DNA of 64,000 nucleotides, from assembly GCA_029945445.1 (NCBI GenBank), contig JAQSCO010000060.1, forward strand, positions 494,361 to 558,360. The letters are read 5' to 3'. The notes beneath the pieces were generated by a model. The model was given only the letters and a program-made list of their open reading frames with translations. It was not told the origin of the DNA and did no database searches. Made by a program: the position numbers and the translations under genes. Positions 1-9,089 of the stretch are shown here, in pieces. This DNA is from Lacunisphaera sp. Lineage in GTDB: Bacteria; Verrucomicrobiota; Verrucomicrobiia; Opitutales; Opitutaceae. Positions within the stretch are counted from its first letter, which is position 1, and each line of letters begins with the position of its first letter.

Positions 1-216
1 GACCACGAGCATAAGTTCATCGTGAAAGGCCACGTCGTCATCCACGGGCCCGACATCAACGCCACCGTCGAGTCGGACGAGTGCTACAAGGCCATCGACC
101 TGCTCGTGGACAAGCTCGACCAGGGCCTGCGCAAGCGCCACGGCCTGCACAAGGACAAGCGCAACCACCCGCACGCCGTCGAATTCGAGGGCGTCGAGCT
201 CCCGAAGGCCATCTGA
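1..216 (+). CDS. hpf: Ribosome hibernation promoting factor (HPF/S30AE family), 5' truncated by window edge
   Basis: The reading frame is open from base 1, so only the last 71 codons are present. The visible part (D-I-N-A, then Y-K-A-I-D-L-L-V-D-K-L-D-Q) matches the final strand and helix of the S30AE fold of HPF/YfiA proteins, which bind the 30S decoding region and make idle or dimerised ribosomes. It stops soon after this helix, so it looks like a short-type HPF without the long C-terminal dimerisation domain. A strong terminator follows. In many bacteria this gene lies just after rpoN (sigma-54); that cannot be tested here, but it would matter given the many sigma-54 promoters in the window. 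Confidence 0.8.
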   Translation, partial: DHEHKFIVKGHVVIHGPDINATVESDECYKAIDLLVDKLDQGLRKRHGLHKDKRNHPHAVEFEGVELPKAI

Positions 217-238
217 CCCGCCGCCGACTCCCCCTCCA

Positions 239-264
239 GCCCGCCGCATCCGGCGGGCTTTTTT
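239..264 (+). terminator. Rho-independent terminator of hpf
   Basis: A perfect 8-bp stem (GCCCGCCG / CGGCGGGC) with the 4-nt loop CATC is followed directly by six T residues. It starts 22 nt after the hpf stop codon and is the clearest intrinsic terminator in the window. Confidence 0.9.
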
Positions 265-456
265 ATTTGTCGGGCGACTGGCCCGGATAAACACCGGGCT
301 GGCCGCTCAGCCGCGACGCAGTTCGCGCGACTGATCCCGGGCGCCCAGCCGGCCGCAACAGGAAGCCCGCAACGGTGCTCTCTAGTCCGGAAGCATTAAT
401 CAGCCTGAATTCAGTTTTCAATTCGCGGGCGCCTGCTTTGCTTCCAGCATCATCCC

Positions 457-1995
457 ATGTCCGGAACCCTGCCCCTTTCTGGCCGCAAGCTGACCTTGGC
501 GCGCCTGCGCACCGCCCTCGCCGGCGACCAGCGCCTGACCCTCACGCCCGCCGCGCGCGCGCGCATCCGCGCCTCGCGCCGGATCGTCGACCGCCTGCGC
601 CACGACCCGGCCCCGCACTATGGCATCAATACCGGCTTCGGCATCCTCGCCCACCAGCGCGTGCCGGCCGCCGACATCGAGCAACTCCAGGAGAACCTGA
701 TCCTCAGCCACGCCGTGGGCGTCGGCGACGAGGTGCCGGCCGAGATCGTGCGCCTCATGCTGCTGCTCAAGGTCAACGGCCTCGCCGTCGGCCTGTCGGG
801 CGTGACGCCGCGCGTCGTTGATTACCTGATCCGCTTCTACAACGAGGACGCCCTGCCGATCGTCTATACCAAGGGTTCGCTCGGCGCCTCGGGCGACCTC
901 GCCCCGCTCGCGCACATGGTGCTCCCGTTGCTCGGGCTCGGCGAGATGGACTACCAGGGCCGGCGGCTCACCACCCGCGTCGTGCTGCAGAAGCTCGGCC
1001 TCCAGCCGCTGCGGCTGCAGTCGAAGGAAGGCCTCGGTCTCATCAACGGCACACAGTTCATGGCGGCCTACGCCGTGCACTGCCTCCTGCGCATCCAGAA
1101 CGTCGCCAAGACCGCCGACATCGCCGCCGCCATGACCCTCGAGGCCGCCCGCGGCAGCGCCGCGCCCTACGACGCCCGCATCCACGCCGCCCGCCCGCAT
1201 CCGGGCCAGCAGGACGTTGCGAAAAATCTCCGCCAGTTGCTCCGCGGCTCGAAAATCCTGCCGTCGCACGCTCATTGCGCCAAGGTGCAGGACCCTTACT
1301 CGCTGCGCTGCGTCCCGCAGGTGCATGGCGCCGTGCGGCTCGCCATCACCCACGCCCGCGAGGTGGTCGAGACCGAGATCAACTCCGCCACGGACAACCC
1401 GCTCGTCTTCGAGAACGGCGACGTCCTCAGCGGCGGCAACTTCCACGGCGAGCCGCTGGCGTTTGTCCTCGACTACCTCGCCATCGCCACCGCCGAGATC
1501 GCCTCCATCGCGGAGCGGCGCATCTACATGCTGCTGCACGGCGACACCATCGGCGACCTCAAGGTGCCGCGCCTGCTCATGAAGGACACCGGCCTCAACT
1601 CCGGCTTCATGATCCCGCAATACACCGCCGCCGCGCTCGTCTCCGAGAACAAGATCTTCGCCCACCCCGCCTCCGTCGACTCCATCCCCTCCTCGCTCGG
1701 CCAGGAGGACCATGTTTCCATGGGCTCCATCAGCGCGACCAAGCTCCTCGAGGTCGTCAAGAACACCGAGACCGTCCTCGCCATCGAGTTCATGTGCTCG
1801 GCCCAGGGGCTCGAGTTCCTCCGTCCGCTCCGGTCCGGCCGCGGCGTCGAGGCCGCCTTCACCGAGGTGCGCCGCTACATCCCGTTCGCCCAGGCTGACC
1901 GGCTTTTCCACCACGACGTCCAGACCGCGCTCGCGCTCGTCCGCAGTGAGCAGATTGCCGCGGCCACGGAGAAGGCCGCGGGGCGATTGCTCTGA
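457..1995 (+). CDS. hutH: Histidine ammonia-lyase (histidase)
   Basis: 512 aa, the normal length for the family. It catalyses non-oxidative deamination of L-histidine to trans-urocanate in the cytoplasm, the first step of the hut pathway. The Ala-Ser-Gly triad that cyclises into the MIO electrophile is at residues 144-146 within [11 protein letters not shown]. The upstream H-Y-G-I-N-T-G-F-G motif (about 54-62) and the Q-Y-T-A-A-A-L region are also typical. The chosen ATG gives the standard N-terminus. hutU follows 67 nt downstream, across a 50-bp palindromic repeat. Confidence 0.97.
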   Translation: MSGTLPLSGRKLTLARLRTALAGDQRLTLTPAARARIRASRRIVDRLRHDPAPHYGINTGFGILAHQRVPAADIEQLQENLILSHAVGVGDEVPAEIVRLMLLLKVNGLAVGLSGVTPRVVDYLIRFYNEDALPIVYTKGSLGASGDLAPLAHMVLPLLGLGEMDYQGRRLTTRVVLQKLGLQPLRLQSKEGLGLINGTQFMAAYAVHCLLRIQNVAKTADIAAAMTLEAARGSAAPYDARIHAARPHPGQQDVAKNLRQLLRGSKILPSHAHCAKVQDPYSLRCVPQVHGAVRLAITHAREVVETEINSATDNPLVFENGDVLSGGNFHGEPLAFVLDYLAIATAEIASIAERRIYMLLHGDTIGDLKVPRLLMKDTGLNSGFMIPQYTAAALVSENKIFAHPASVDSIPSSLGQEDHVSMGSISATKLLEVVKNTETVLAIEFMCSAQGLEFLRPLRSGRGVEAAFTEVRRYIPFAQADRLFHHDVQTALALVRSEQIAAATEKAAGRLL

Positions 1996-1999
1996 TCCT

Positions 2000-2049
2000 G
2001 GAGGGCCCGGCTCCCGCTGGGCCGCGGCTCAGCCGGAGCTGAGCCCTCC
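2000..2049. repeat. 50-bp palindromic repeat, copy 1 (hutH-hutU gap)
   Basis: The ends GGAGGGC and GCCCTCC are inverted, and an inner arm (GGCTCAGC / GCTGAGCC) forms a second stem. A second copy at 4648-4697 differs at only two positions. It ends 13 nt before the hutU start codon, so it can fold in the intercistronic mRNA. This is a REP-like dispersed element; any role in mRNA stability or attenuation is inference. Confidence 0.8.
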
Positions 2050-2062
2050 AAAATCCCTCTCG

Positions 2063-3751
2063 ATGCCTCAATCGAAAATCAAGAATCCGAAATCGAAAAT
2101 CCCCGTGGTCCGCGCCCCGCGGGGCAAGCAGCGCACGTGCCGCACGTGGGCCGCCGAGGCCGCGATGCGCATGCTGATGAACAACCTCGACCCCGCGGTC
2201 GCCGAGCGTCCGGCCGATCTCGTCGTCTATGGCGGCCGCGGCAAGGCGGCGCGCAACTGGCCCGCATTCCACGCCATCATCGCCTCGCTGCAGAAGCTCG
2301 CGCCCGATGAGACCCTGCTCGTCCAGTCCGGCAAGCCGGTCGGCATCGTCCGCACGCACGCCGACGCCCCGCGCGTGCTGCTGGCGAACAGCAACCTCGT
2401 GCCCAAGTGGGCGACGCAGGAAATCTTCGACGACTTCGAGAAGCGCGGGCTGATCATGTTCGGCCAGATGACTGCGGGCTCGTGGATCTACATCGGCACC
2501 CAAGGCATCCTGCAGGGCACCTACGAGACCTTCGCCGAGGCGGGCCGGCAGCATTTCGGCGGCACGCTCGCCGGGCGCCTGTGTGTCACCGCCGGTTGCG
2601 GCGGCATGGGCGGCGCCCAGCCCCTCGCCATCACCATGGCCGGCGGCACCTGCCTCATTGCGGATGTCGACAAGTCCCGCCTGCAAAAGCGCGTCCATGA
2701 CCGCTACCTCGATGAGATTGCGCCGTCCCTCGACGCGGCCATCGACCGCGCCATTCTCTACACCGAGCACCGCAAGGCCCTCAGCGTCGGTGTCGTGGCG
2801 AACGCCATCGACCTGCTGGAGCGGTTGCTCGCCCGCAAGATCCAGGTCGACTCGCTCACCGACCAGACCAGCGCGCACGACCCGCTGGTCGGCTACGTGC
2901 CGGTCGGCTACGACCTCAAGGCCGCCGCGGCGCTGCGGAAGAAGGATCCAAAAAAATACCAGAGGCTGTCGCTCGCCTCGATGGCCCGGCACGTGAAAGC
3001 CATGCTCGCGCTGCAGAAGCGCGGCACGCAGACCTTCGATTACGGCAACAATCTCCGGCAGCACGCGCTGAACCAGGGCGTGAAGCGCGCGTTCGATTTT
3101 CCCGGCTTCGTGCCGGCCTACATCCGCCCGCAATTCTGCCTCGGCCGCGGGCCGTTCCGCTGGGTGGCGCTGTCGGGCGACCCGGCGGACATCTTCGCCA
3201 CTGACCGCGCACTGATGGAGCTCTTCCCGCACGACGCCGGCTTGCACCGCTGGCTGAAGATGGCCGGCGAGCGCGTGGCGTTCCAGGGTTTGCCCGCCCG
3301 CATCTGCTGGCTCGGCCTCGGCGAGCGCCACCAGGCCGGGTTGCTCTTCAACCAGATGGTGGCCGACGGCCGCGTGCAGGCGCCGATCGTCATCGGCCGC
3401 GACCACCTAGACTGCGGCTCCGTCGCCAGCCCGAACCGCGAGACCGAGGCGATGAAGGACGGCTCCGACGCGATCAGCGACTGGGCCATCCTCAACGCCA
3501 TGGTCAACATCGCCAGCGGCGCCTCGTGGGTCAGCTTCCACCACGGCGGCGGCGTGGGCATCGGCTACAGCCAGCACGCGGGCCAGGTGATCGTCGCCGA
3601 CGGCACGCCCGAGGCGGCGCGCCGGCTGGAGCGCGTGCTGACGAACGACCCGATGATGGGCGTCTTTCGCCACGCCGACGCCGGCTACGAACTTGCGCAG
3701 GACTGCGCCGACCGGCTGAATGTGCCGGTGCCAATGCGCACGTGGAAATGA
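2063..3751 (+). CDS. hutU: Urocanate hydratase (urocanase)
   Basis: 562 aa, standard for the family. It converts urocanate to 4-imidazolone-5-propanoate using tightly bound NAD+. Family hallmarks include [13 protein letters not shown], the Q-S-G-K-P-V-G segment, the N-terminal Rossmann-type stretch [12 protein letters not shown] (conserved Cys region), and D-Q-T-S-A-H-D-P. The ATG at 2063 is chosen because the frame upstream of it is antisense-like read-through of hutH and the repeat. The first 13 residues ([11 protein letters not shown]) come from a low-complexity AAATC-rich sequence, so a slightly later start is possible. The stop overlaps the hutG start (ATGA). Confidence 0.96.
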   Translation: MPQSKIKNPKSKIPVVRAPRGKQRTCRTWAAEAAMRMLMNNLDPAVAERPADLVVYGGRGKAARNWPAFHAIIASLQKLAPDETLLVQSGKPVGIVRTHADAPRVLLANSNLVPKWATQEIFDDFEKRGLIMFGQMTAGSWIYIGTQGILQGTYETFAEAGRQHFGGTLAGRLCVTAGCGGMGGAQPLAITMAGGTCLIADVDKSRLQKRVHDRYLDEIAPSLDAAIDRAILYTEHRKALSVGVVANAIDLLERLLARKIQVDSLTDQTSAHDPLVGYVPVGYDLKAAAALRKKDPKKYQRLSLASMARHVKAMLALQKRGTQTFDYGNNLRQHALNQGVKRAFDFPGFVPAYIRPQFCLGRGPFRWVALSGDPADIFATDRALMELFPHDAGLHRWLKMAGERVAFQGLPARICWLGLGERHQAGLLFNQMVADGRVQAPIVIGRDHLDCGSVASPNRETEAMKDGSDAISDWAILNAMVNIASGASWVSFHHGGGVGIGYSQHAGQVIVADGTPEAARRLERVLTNDPMMGVFRHADAGYELAQDCADRLNVPVPMRTWK

Positions 3752-4629
3752 GCCAGATCACCCCCAACACTTCCGCCCCACCGTGGCCCGGCGACGCCGT
3801 CACCGGGCGTTTCGCGTCGACCATCCGCACCGATTCACCCGACGGCTGCATCGTCGCACTGCTCGGCCTGCCCGACGACACGGGCGTGCGCATGAACCAC
3901 GGCCGGACCGGTGCCGCCGGCGGCCCGAAAGCCTTCCGCGGCGCACTCGCGCGCTACGGCGCGGCGGATTCCGCGGCGGGCACCTTGCCCCGCGTGTTCG
4001 ATGCCGGCGACCTCATGCCCACCGGCTCCCTCGAAAAGACCCACGAGCGCGTCACCGAGGCGACCGCGGCGCTGCTGGAGCTCGGTCTCTTCCCCATCGC
4101 CATCGGCGGCGGGCATGACCTGACCTTTCCCTTCGTCCGGGCCGTCGCCGCGAAATATCCCAGGCTCGCCGGCGTCTATTTCGACGCCCACCTCGACGTC
4201 CGCGAGACCGCGGGCTCGGGCATGGCGTTTCGCCGGCTGGTCGAGGACTGCGGCGTCAGCGCGCTGCACCTGCACGGCTTCCGGCCGCTGGTTAATTCCC
4301 AGGCGCATCTCGCGTGGTTCCGTGACCACGGTGGCCGGACGCAGCCCGAAAACGCGAAGGTCGCGCTGCCCAAGGCGAAGAACCTGTTCGCCAGCTTCGA
4401 TCTCGACGTGCTCGACGCCGCGCATGCGCCCGGCGTCAGCGCCCTGAACCCCGCCGGCTGGTCGGTCCGCGAAGCCGAGGCCTGGGTGCGCGCCTGCGGC
4501 GCCGACCCGCGCGTGCGCTGCTTCGACCTGATGGAATTGAATCCGGCGCAGGATCCGGACGGCCGCACGGCCAGGGTTGCCTGCCACCTGTTTCTCTCTT
4601 TCCTGAGCGGCTTCGCCTCGCGAACATGA
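3748..4629 (+). CDS. hutG: Formimidoylglutamase (ureohydrolase family)
   Basis: 293 aa. Arginase/agmatinase-fold enzyme expected to hydrolyse N-formimidoyl-L-glutamate to glutamate and formamide. The three metal-ligand motifs are visible: G-G-G-H-D-L near residue 117, D-A-H-L-D-V-R near 143, and S-F-D-L-D-V-L-D-A near 219 followed by P-G-V-S-A-L-N-P. The start overlaps the hutU stop as ATGA, indicating translational coupling. The assignment to HutG rather than agmatinase rests on its place between hutU and hutI. The alternative, a HutF/formylglutamate deformylase route, is less likely because no second enzyme is nearby. Confidence 0.9.
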   Translation: MSQITPNTSAPPWPGDAVTGRFASTIRTDSPDGCIVALLGLPDDTGVRMNHGRTGAAGGPKAFRGALARYGAADSAAGTLPRVFDAGDLMPTGSLEKTHERVTEATAALLELGLFPIAIGGGHDLTFPFVRAVAAKYPRLAGVYFDAHLDVRETAGSGMAFRRLVEDCGVSALHLHGFRPLVNSQAHLAWFRDHGGRTQPENAKVALPKAKNLFASFDLDVLDAAHAPGVSALNPAGWSVREAEAWVRACGADPRVRCFDLMELNPAQDPDGRTARVACHLFLSFLSGFASRT

Positions 4630-4647
4630 ATTAATGCTCCTGCCTGT

Positions 4648-4697
4648 GGAGGGCCCAGCTCCCGCTGGGCCGCGGCTCAGCAGGAGCTGAGCCCTCC
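4648..4697. repeat. 50-bp palindromic repeat, copy 2 (hutG-hutI gap)
   Basis: Matches 48 of 50 positions of the repeat at 2000-2049 in the same orientation, and ends 11 nt before the hutI start codon. Two copies at the same place relative to hut start codons suggest either a preferred insertion site or a retained function. Confidence 0.8.
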
Positions 4698-4708
4698 AGA
4701 TTCCCAAA

Positions 4709-5914
4709 ATGTCCCTTCTTATCCGCAACGCCCGCATCCTCACCCTCGCCCAAGGCGCCCGCCCGCGCCGCGGCAAGGAACTCGGCGACCTCGGCATCAT
4801 TCCCAGCGGCGCCGTGCTCGTCGCCGACGGCAAGATCGTGGCCGCCGGCGACAAGGTGGAGGCGCCGGCCGACGCGGAGATCATCGACGCCCAGGGCCGC
4901 GTGCTAATGCCGGGCTTTGTCGACTGCCACACCCATGCCTGCTGGGCCGGCGACCGGCTCGACGAATGGGAGATGAAGCTGCGCGGCGTGCCCTACTTGG
5001 AAATCCTGAAAAAGGGCGGCGGCATCCACGCCACCGTCAAGGCCGTGCGCGAGGCGACCCAGAAGCAGCTGGCCGCGAGCCTGCGCGACCGCCTGGGCGT
5101 CATGCTGCGCGAAGGCACGACCACCGTGGAGGTGAAGAGCGGCTACGGCCTGAATACGGAGAATGAGATGAAGATGCTGCGCGCCATCCGCCGCGCCGCC
5201 GCCGAGTGGCCCGGCACCGTGGCCGCCACCGCCCTGATCGGGCACGCTTTCGAGGGCGAACTGGAGGAATACGTCCGCATGGTCGTGAAGGACATGCTGC
5301 CCGAGGTAGCCAAGGAATTCCCGGACATCGCCGTCGACGCCTACTGCGAGGAAGGCGCGTGGTCGGTCGAGGCCTGCGTGCGGCTGTTCGAGAAGGCGCG
5401 CAAGCACCACCCCATCCGCGTGCACGCCGACCAGTTCAACTCGCTCGGCATGGTTCCGGAGGCCGTGCGGCTGCATGCCCGCAGCGTCGACCACCTCGAG
5501 GCGTCGACGAAGAAGGACCTGATCCTGCTCGCGCAGTCGCCGACCTGCGGCGTCATCCTGCCCTGCACCGGCCTGCACACCGACCAGCGCTTCACCCGCT
5601 CGCGCCTCTTCATCCAGGAAGGCGGCGCGCTGGCGCTCGCCACCAATTGCAACCCCGGGACGTCGCCCACCCACTCCATGCCGCTGGCCATTGCCACGGC
5701 CGTGCGCTTCTGCGGCCTGACGCCCGCCGAGGCCATCACGGCCGCCACCGTCAACGGGGCCGCCGTGCTCGGACTGACTGACCGCGGCACGATCGCGCCC
5801 GGCCAGCGCGCCGACCTGATCCTCCTGCACCACAAGGACGAACGCACCCTCGCCTACGAACTGGGCGGCAACCCCGTGGACACCGTCATCTGCGGCGGCC
5901 AGAAAATCGCCTAG
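4709..5914 (+). CDS. hutI: Imidazolonepropionase
   Basis: 401 aa, an amidohydrolase-superfamily TIM barrel that opens 4-imidazolone-5-propanoate to N-formimidoyl-L-glutamate. The metal-binding H-x-H is in G-F-V-D-C-H-T-H-A near residue 73. The family segment following it (A-G-D-R-L-D-E-W-E-M) and the later V-H-A-D-Q-F-N and N-C-N-P-G-T-S motifs are all present. It completes a hutHUGI set on one strand that converts histidine to glutamate. No hutC-type repressor lies in the window. Confidence 0.96.
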   Translation: MSLLIRNARILTLAQGARPRRGKELGDLGIIPSGAVLVADGKIVAAGDKVEAPADAEIIDAQGRVLMPGFVDCHTHACWAGDRLDEWEMKLRGVPYLEILKKGGGIHATVKAVREATQKQLAASLRDRLGVMLREGTTTVEVKSGYGLNTENEMKMLRAIRRAAAEWPGTVAATALIGHAFEGELEEYVRMVVKDMLPEVAKEFPDIAVDAYCEEGAWSVEACVRLFEKARKHHPIRVHADQFNSLGMVPEAVRLHARSVDHLEASTKKDLILLAQSPTCGVILPCTGLHTDQRFTRSRLFIQEGGALALATNCNPGTSPTHSMPLAIATAVRFCGLTPAEAITAATVNGAAVLGLTDRGTIAPGQRADLILLHHKDERTLAYELGGNPVDTVICGGQKIA

Positions 5915-5923
5915 CCTTTGGGC

Positions 5924-5945
5924 GGGCCCAGCTTGCGCTGGGTCC
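5924..5945. terminator. Hairpin between convergent hutI and hydratase gene
   Basis: A 9-bp stem with one mismatch (GGGCCCAGC / GCTGGGTCC) around the loop TTGC lies between convergent stop codons. It resembles the left half of the 50-bp hut repeat. It has no T-tract, so a bidirectional terminator role is only possible. Confidence 0.4.
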
Positions 5946-5949
5946 TCCT

Positions 5950-6471
5950 TCAATACCCCGCCGCCTCGTAAGGTCCCTGGCCGCGGCCGTAGATCAAGAT
6001 GCTGCGCTCGAAGGTGCACACGATCCGGCCGTCAGGCGTGCGAGCCGTCGTCCGCACGAGAATGATGCCCTGCCCCGGCCGCGATTTGGACTCGCGCTTC
6101 TCCAGCACGGTGGACTCCGCATAGACGGTGTCGCCCGCGCGGACCGGCTCGAGGAACTTCACGTTCTTCCACGCGAGGTTGGCGACGATCTTGGAAAACG
6201 TCTTGGTCATCATGCCGGTCAGCACGGCGAGGACGTGCAGCGGATTGATGGTCAGCGGGCCGCCGACGGCCTGCCCGTGAAAATATTCGTCGGAAAATTC
6301 CGGCGTCTGGTCGAGTGCCCGCAACGCGTGCGCGGTGCTTTCCGCGGCGAGGAAAGTCTTGCCCGGCCGGTGCTCGTAGGTCTCGCCCACCGCGATGTCC
6401 TCGAAGAACAGGCCCATCCGTTCCCGGAAGACGCCGGGGGAAATTTCCACATGGGACGCGTGCCGGTTCAT
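5950..6471 (-). CDS. MaoC-family dehydratase/enoyl-CoA hydratase (first)
   Basis: 173 aa, one hot-dog fold of the MaoC/R-hydratase family. The segment F-F-E-D-I-A-V-G-E-T-Y-E-H-R-P-G-K-T is the family N-terminus; H-G-Q-A-V-G-G-P-L-T-I-N-P-L-H covers the catalytic Asp/His hydratase region; and V-R-A-G-D-T-V-Y-A-E-S is the usual C-terminal strand. It is three bases downstream of a second, paralogous MaoC protein on the same strand and probably pairs with it. Likely substrate: a 2-enoyl- or mesaconyl-type CoA ester (inference from the CitE-type lyase in the operon). Confidence 0.8.
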   Translation of the reverse strand: MNRHASHVEISPGVFRERMGLFFEDIAVGETYEHRPGKTFLAAESTAHALRALDQTPEFSDEYFHGQAVGGPLTINPLHVLAVLTGMMTKTFSKIVANLAWKNVKFLEPVRAGDTVYAESTVLEKRESKSRPGQGIILVRTTARTPDGRIVCTFERSILIYGRGQGPYEAAGY

Positions 6472-6474
6472 GGT

Positions 6475-6996
6475 TCAGTAATTGGCCCGCTGGAATAAAT
6501 CGTGCCCGGCCCGGGCGACGAGCATGTCGTGCACGAGCCTGGCCACGACCTCGCCGCGCTGGTTCACCCCCTGTGTGCCGACTTTCAGCCGGCCCAGCTT
6601 CCCATCCTCGGGCCAGTCGGCTTTCTCGAGAATCTCCGACTCGGCGTAGATCGTATCGCCGCCGAACACGGGCTTGGTCAGCGTGATCTCGTCGAAGCCG
6701 AGCAGCCGGGTGCGCTTGGCGAAGGTTTTCCACGTCATGCCGCTGACGACCTTGGTCGTGAGCGTGGAATCCATCAGGCACTTCTTCCACTCCGTGTGCG
6801 CGGCGAACTGCCCGTCGAAATGCAGCATCTGCTGGTTCAGCGTGTCGAGGCACTCGTCGCGGCTGTCCTGCTGCGAGAGCGTCAACCCCGGCCGGTGCTG
6901 GAACTTCTGGCCGGTGGCGAACTGCTCGAAATCCAGCCCGAAGCGCTCGCGGTAGCGCTTTTCCCCGACCGGCACATAGGCGGTGAATTCAGGCAT
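6475..6996 (-). CDS. MaoC-family dehydratase/enoyl-CoA hydratase (second)
   Basis: 173 aa, paralogous to the gene downstream (F-G-L-D-F-E-Q-F-A-T-G-Q-K-F-Q-H-R-P-G and P-V-F-G-G-D-T-I-Y-A-E-S). The catalytic region reads H-F-D-G-Q-F-A-A-H-T-E-W rather than the G-G-P-L pattern, so this copy may be a non-catalytic or differently specific partner in a heterodimer, as in two-domain mesaconyl-CoA hydratases. The ATG at 6996 is used because it follows the stop of the upstream lyase gene (6999) by two bases. Confidence 0.78.
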   Translation of the reverse strand: MPEFTAYVPVGEKRYRERFGLDFEQFATGQKFQHRPGLTLSQQDSRDECLDTLNQQMLHFDGQFAAHTEWKKCLMDSTLTTKVVSGMTWKTFAKRTRLLGFDEITLTKPVFGGDTIYAESEILEKADWPEDGKLGRLKVGTQGVNQRGEVVARLVHDMLVARAGHDLFQRANY

Positions 6997-6998
6997 GG

Positions 6999-7844
6999 TC
7001 ACTGGTCCGCCCGCCGCAGCACACGCTGCGCGGAGCGGTAGATGGGCACGTCGATCATCTGGCCGTCGACATTGACCACGTTGCCCTGGGCGGCGTCGTA
7101 GGCGGCGACGATTTTCCGCGCGCGGGCGACCTGCCCGGCGGTCGGCGCGTAGCTGCGCCGGATGATGTCGACCTGGGCCGGATGAATCGCGAGCTTGCCC
7201 GCGAAGCCCAGCGGACGCGTCTGCACGCACTCCTGCTCCAGCCCGGCGGCGTTGGCGAAATCGATGTAAGGCTGGTCGAGCGCCAGGAGGCCGACGGCCG
7301 CGCAGGCGTGCACCATGGCGGTGCGCGGCCAGAGCAGCGCGTCCCAGGTCGGCTCGCCGCCGGTCTCTGCGGAAAGGTCCAGCCCGCCAAACGCCAGCGC
7401 CGCCACCCGCGGCGAGGCCTCGGCGATCGACGCGCAGCGGCGGACGCCCTGCACGGTCTCGATCAGGCAGAGGAGGCGGACGCTCTCCGGCAGCTTGCGC
7501 GCGGCCAGTTGCACCTCGGCGGCCGACTCGACCTTCGCAAGCATGACCGCATCGGGCCGGCAGCCCGCGGCGTTGAGGGCGTCGAGATCCGCGAGGCCGT
7601 GCGGACTGCGCAGATGGTTGATCCGGATCGCGCTCGTGAACGGCCGGTCAGCGGCCACGCGCCCGTGCTCCTTGAAATACGCGACGACCTCGGTCCGCAC
7701 GCGGTCCTTGTCCGCCAGCCCGATGGCATCCTCCAAATCCACGATGACGCCGTCCGCGCCGCTGGCCACGGCCTTGGGCAGGCGGTCCAGGCGCGAGCCG
7801 GGGGTGAAAAGCAAGGTGGTGAGTCTGAGGGGAGCAGACGGCAT
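6999..7844 (-). CDS. HpcH/HpaI aldolase / CitE-like CoA-ester lyase
   Basis: 281 aa. TIM-barrel lyase of the citrate lyase beta / malyl-CoA lyase family. Visible signatures are L-F-T-P-G-S-R near the N-terminus, V-I-V-D-L-E-D-A-I (Mg-binding Glu/Asp), R-I-N near residue 75, L-C-L-I-E-T-V-Q-G-V (second acidic ligand), F-G-G-L-D-L-S and G-K-L-A-I-H-P-A-Q. With the two MaoC genes it suggests a hydration-then-cleavage module such as mesaconyl-CoA to beta-methylmalyl-CoA to glyoxylate plus propionyl-CoA, or a citramalyl-CoA variant. The exact substrate is inference. Confidence 0.85.
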   Translation of the reverse strand: MPSAPLRLTTLLFTPGSRLDRLPKAVASGADGVIVDLEDAIGLADKDRVRTEVVAYFKEHGRVAADRPFTSAIRINHLRSPHGLADLDALNAAGCRPDAVMLAKVESAAEVQLAARKLPESVRLLCLIETVQGVRRCASIAEASPRVAALAFGGLDLSAETGGEPTWDALLWPRTAMVHACAAVGLLALDQPYIDFANAAGLEQECVQTRPLGFAGKLAIHPAQVDIIRRSYAPTAGQVARARKIVAAYDAAQGNVVNVDGQMIDVPIYRSAQRVLRRADQ

Positions 7845-7902
7845 GCGGACAGTGAAGCCGCTTTAACCGGTCCGGGAAACTAAAAACCACGCCGGGGAAA
7901 TC

Positions 7903-8064
7903 CTAGAACTGCGTCCAGTCGGGCTCGGGCAGATCCGGAAGGCCGCGGCCCATCACCCCTGTCGCCGCATGCGGCAGGGAGCCGGCCAGCGCCACGCCGG
8001 CCTGCCGGCACCGGGTTCGGCGCAACGCGGTCAGGCCCAGCAACAGCATCAGCAGGACGATCAC
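7903..8064 (-). CDS. Small putative membrane protein coupled to dps-like gene
   Basis: 53 codons from a GTG start that overlaps the upstream dps stop (GTGA). The product starts with a hydrophobic helix (I-V-L-L-M-L-L-L-G-L-T-A-L) followed by R-R-T-R-C-R, as expected for a small membrane-anchored peptide, and ends D-W-T-Q-F. I do not recognise a family. Support rests on the overlap and the membrane helix only; it could be chance. Confidence 0.4.
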   Translation of the reverse strand: MIVLLMLLLGLTALRRTRCRQAGVALAGSLPHAATGVMGRGLPDLPEPDWTQF

Positions 8065-8567
8065 CGCGCGGCCACTCCCTGGAGATTTTCCCGCACGACG
8101 CGCAGCTGCCGGGCGGCTTTCCCATGCTTGAGCAGCAGAACGGTGAGGAAATCCGCGGTGCCGGTATCGCGCCAGACCTGCAGGCATGTGCCGGCATCCC
8201 GGCGCAGCTGCCCGAGCATGGCTTCATGCAGTTCAATCACGCCGTCGATCATTTCGCCGGCCGACAGATTGGTGCCTGACCTGGGCGACAGGCGGGCGGT
8301 CTTGATCAACTCGGACCAGCCGCCCTCGGCCCAGGTATTCATCTGGCGGGCCCGCTCAGCCAGCAATTCGGTCCATTCCTCCAACTGCCGGTATTGCTCC
8401 TCAAACAGCTCGGGCGGGCTGTCGAATTCCATGCCGGTGAAGTTCCAGTGGCACTCGCGCGTGGCGACGTAGATGATGAACTCGTCCGCCAGCAGCAGAT
8501 TGAGCATCCGCCCAACGGTCTGGGGGCTCTGGCCGGCTGCTTCGGGCTGCAGGGCATGGTGCTTCAT
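8061..8567 (-). CDS. dps: Dps-like ferritin-fold protein
   Basis: 168 aa, the usual Dps length. The segment R-E-C-H-W-N-F-T-G-M, followed about ten residues later by F-E-E-Q-Y-R-Q-L-E-E-W, matches the Dps ferroxidase motif (H-W-N and downstream Asp/Glu, here E-E-Q-Y). Dps dodecamers oxidise and store iron and protect DNA in stationary phase or oxidative stress. The ATG at 8567 puts the first helix about 20 residues in, as in Dps proteins. An F-R-R-P-T-G extension upstream in frame is not used because it would run into the GC-rich intergenic hairpins. Confidence 0.75.
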   Translation of the reverse strand: MKHHALQPEAAGQSPQTVGRMLNLLLADEFIIYVATRECHWNFTGMEFDSPPELFEEQYRQLEEWTELLAERARQMNTWAEGGWSELIKTARLSPRSGTNLSAGEMIDGVIELHEAMLGQLRRDAGTCLQVWRDTGTADFLTVLLLKHGKAARQLRVVRENLQGVAAR

Positions 8568-8692
8568 CGCAGGCAGAATAACGCGGGCGGGCAGCTCCCG
8601 ATATGGGGTCTTCCCAGTAGGCCGCCGGAATCCGGCCACGCCGGGGCGGCGATTACGCCAAAGGGAGCCGGGGGCCCCTCCCCCGCAAGGCC

Positions 8693-9085
8693 CTACTGGG
8701 CCGAAACCGCGGTGCGACGGAGCAACTCCATCGACCGAATGGTGGTGGTGCGGTGGATCATGATGCCGTCCTGCGAGACGTATTCGAGGTTCCCGCCGCA
8801 GAACAGCACGCCGGGCTTGATGCTGCTCGACTTGCCGAAGGTGCAGCCGTTCACGCGCACGCGGCCGCTGGGGCGCTTCTTCCCGCGATTGCTGGCGAGT
8901 TCGGCGGTGCCATCCGCGTGCCAGAGGAATGCGTAGCGCGAATTGATCGTCTGGACCATCAGCACGTCGCCCTCCGCCAGGCGGTGCAGGTCGATTTCCG
9001 GCATGCCCTTTCCGGTCTGGCCGGCCAGGAACTGCAGCCAGTCGGGCGGGCTTGGTTCTGCCGGGGGTGTGCCTTCTTCCATCAT
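8693..9085 (-). CDS. Small uncharacterised protein downstream of PP2C phosphatase
   Basis: 130 aa. The ATG at 9085 lies four bases after the PP2C stop (the next codon is also ATG), so it is almost certainly the last gene of the kinase operon. The product is rich in predicted strands (G-D-V-L-M-V-Q-T-I, Y-A-F-L-W-H-A-D-G-T-A, R-V-R-V-N-G-C-T-F-G-K) and has no signal peptide or membrane segment. The N-G-x-x-F-G-K-S and I-K-P-G patterns loosely recall an FHA-like beta sandwich, but I cannot confirm this. Function unknown; a role with kinases and phosphatase is suggested by position. Confidence 0.7.
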   Translation of the reverse strand: MMEEGTPPAEPSPPDWLQFLAGQTGKGMPEIDLHRLAEGDVLMVQTINSRYAFLWHADGTAELASNRGKKRPSGRVRVNGCTFGKSSSIKPGVLFCGGNLEYVSQDGIMIHRTTTIRSMELLRRTAVSAQ

Positions 9086-9089
9086 GGCC

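Noticed and set aside
1712..2062. Long N-terminal extension of hutU
   Set aside because: Overlaps hutH in another frame; urocanase homology begins after 2063.
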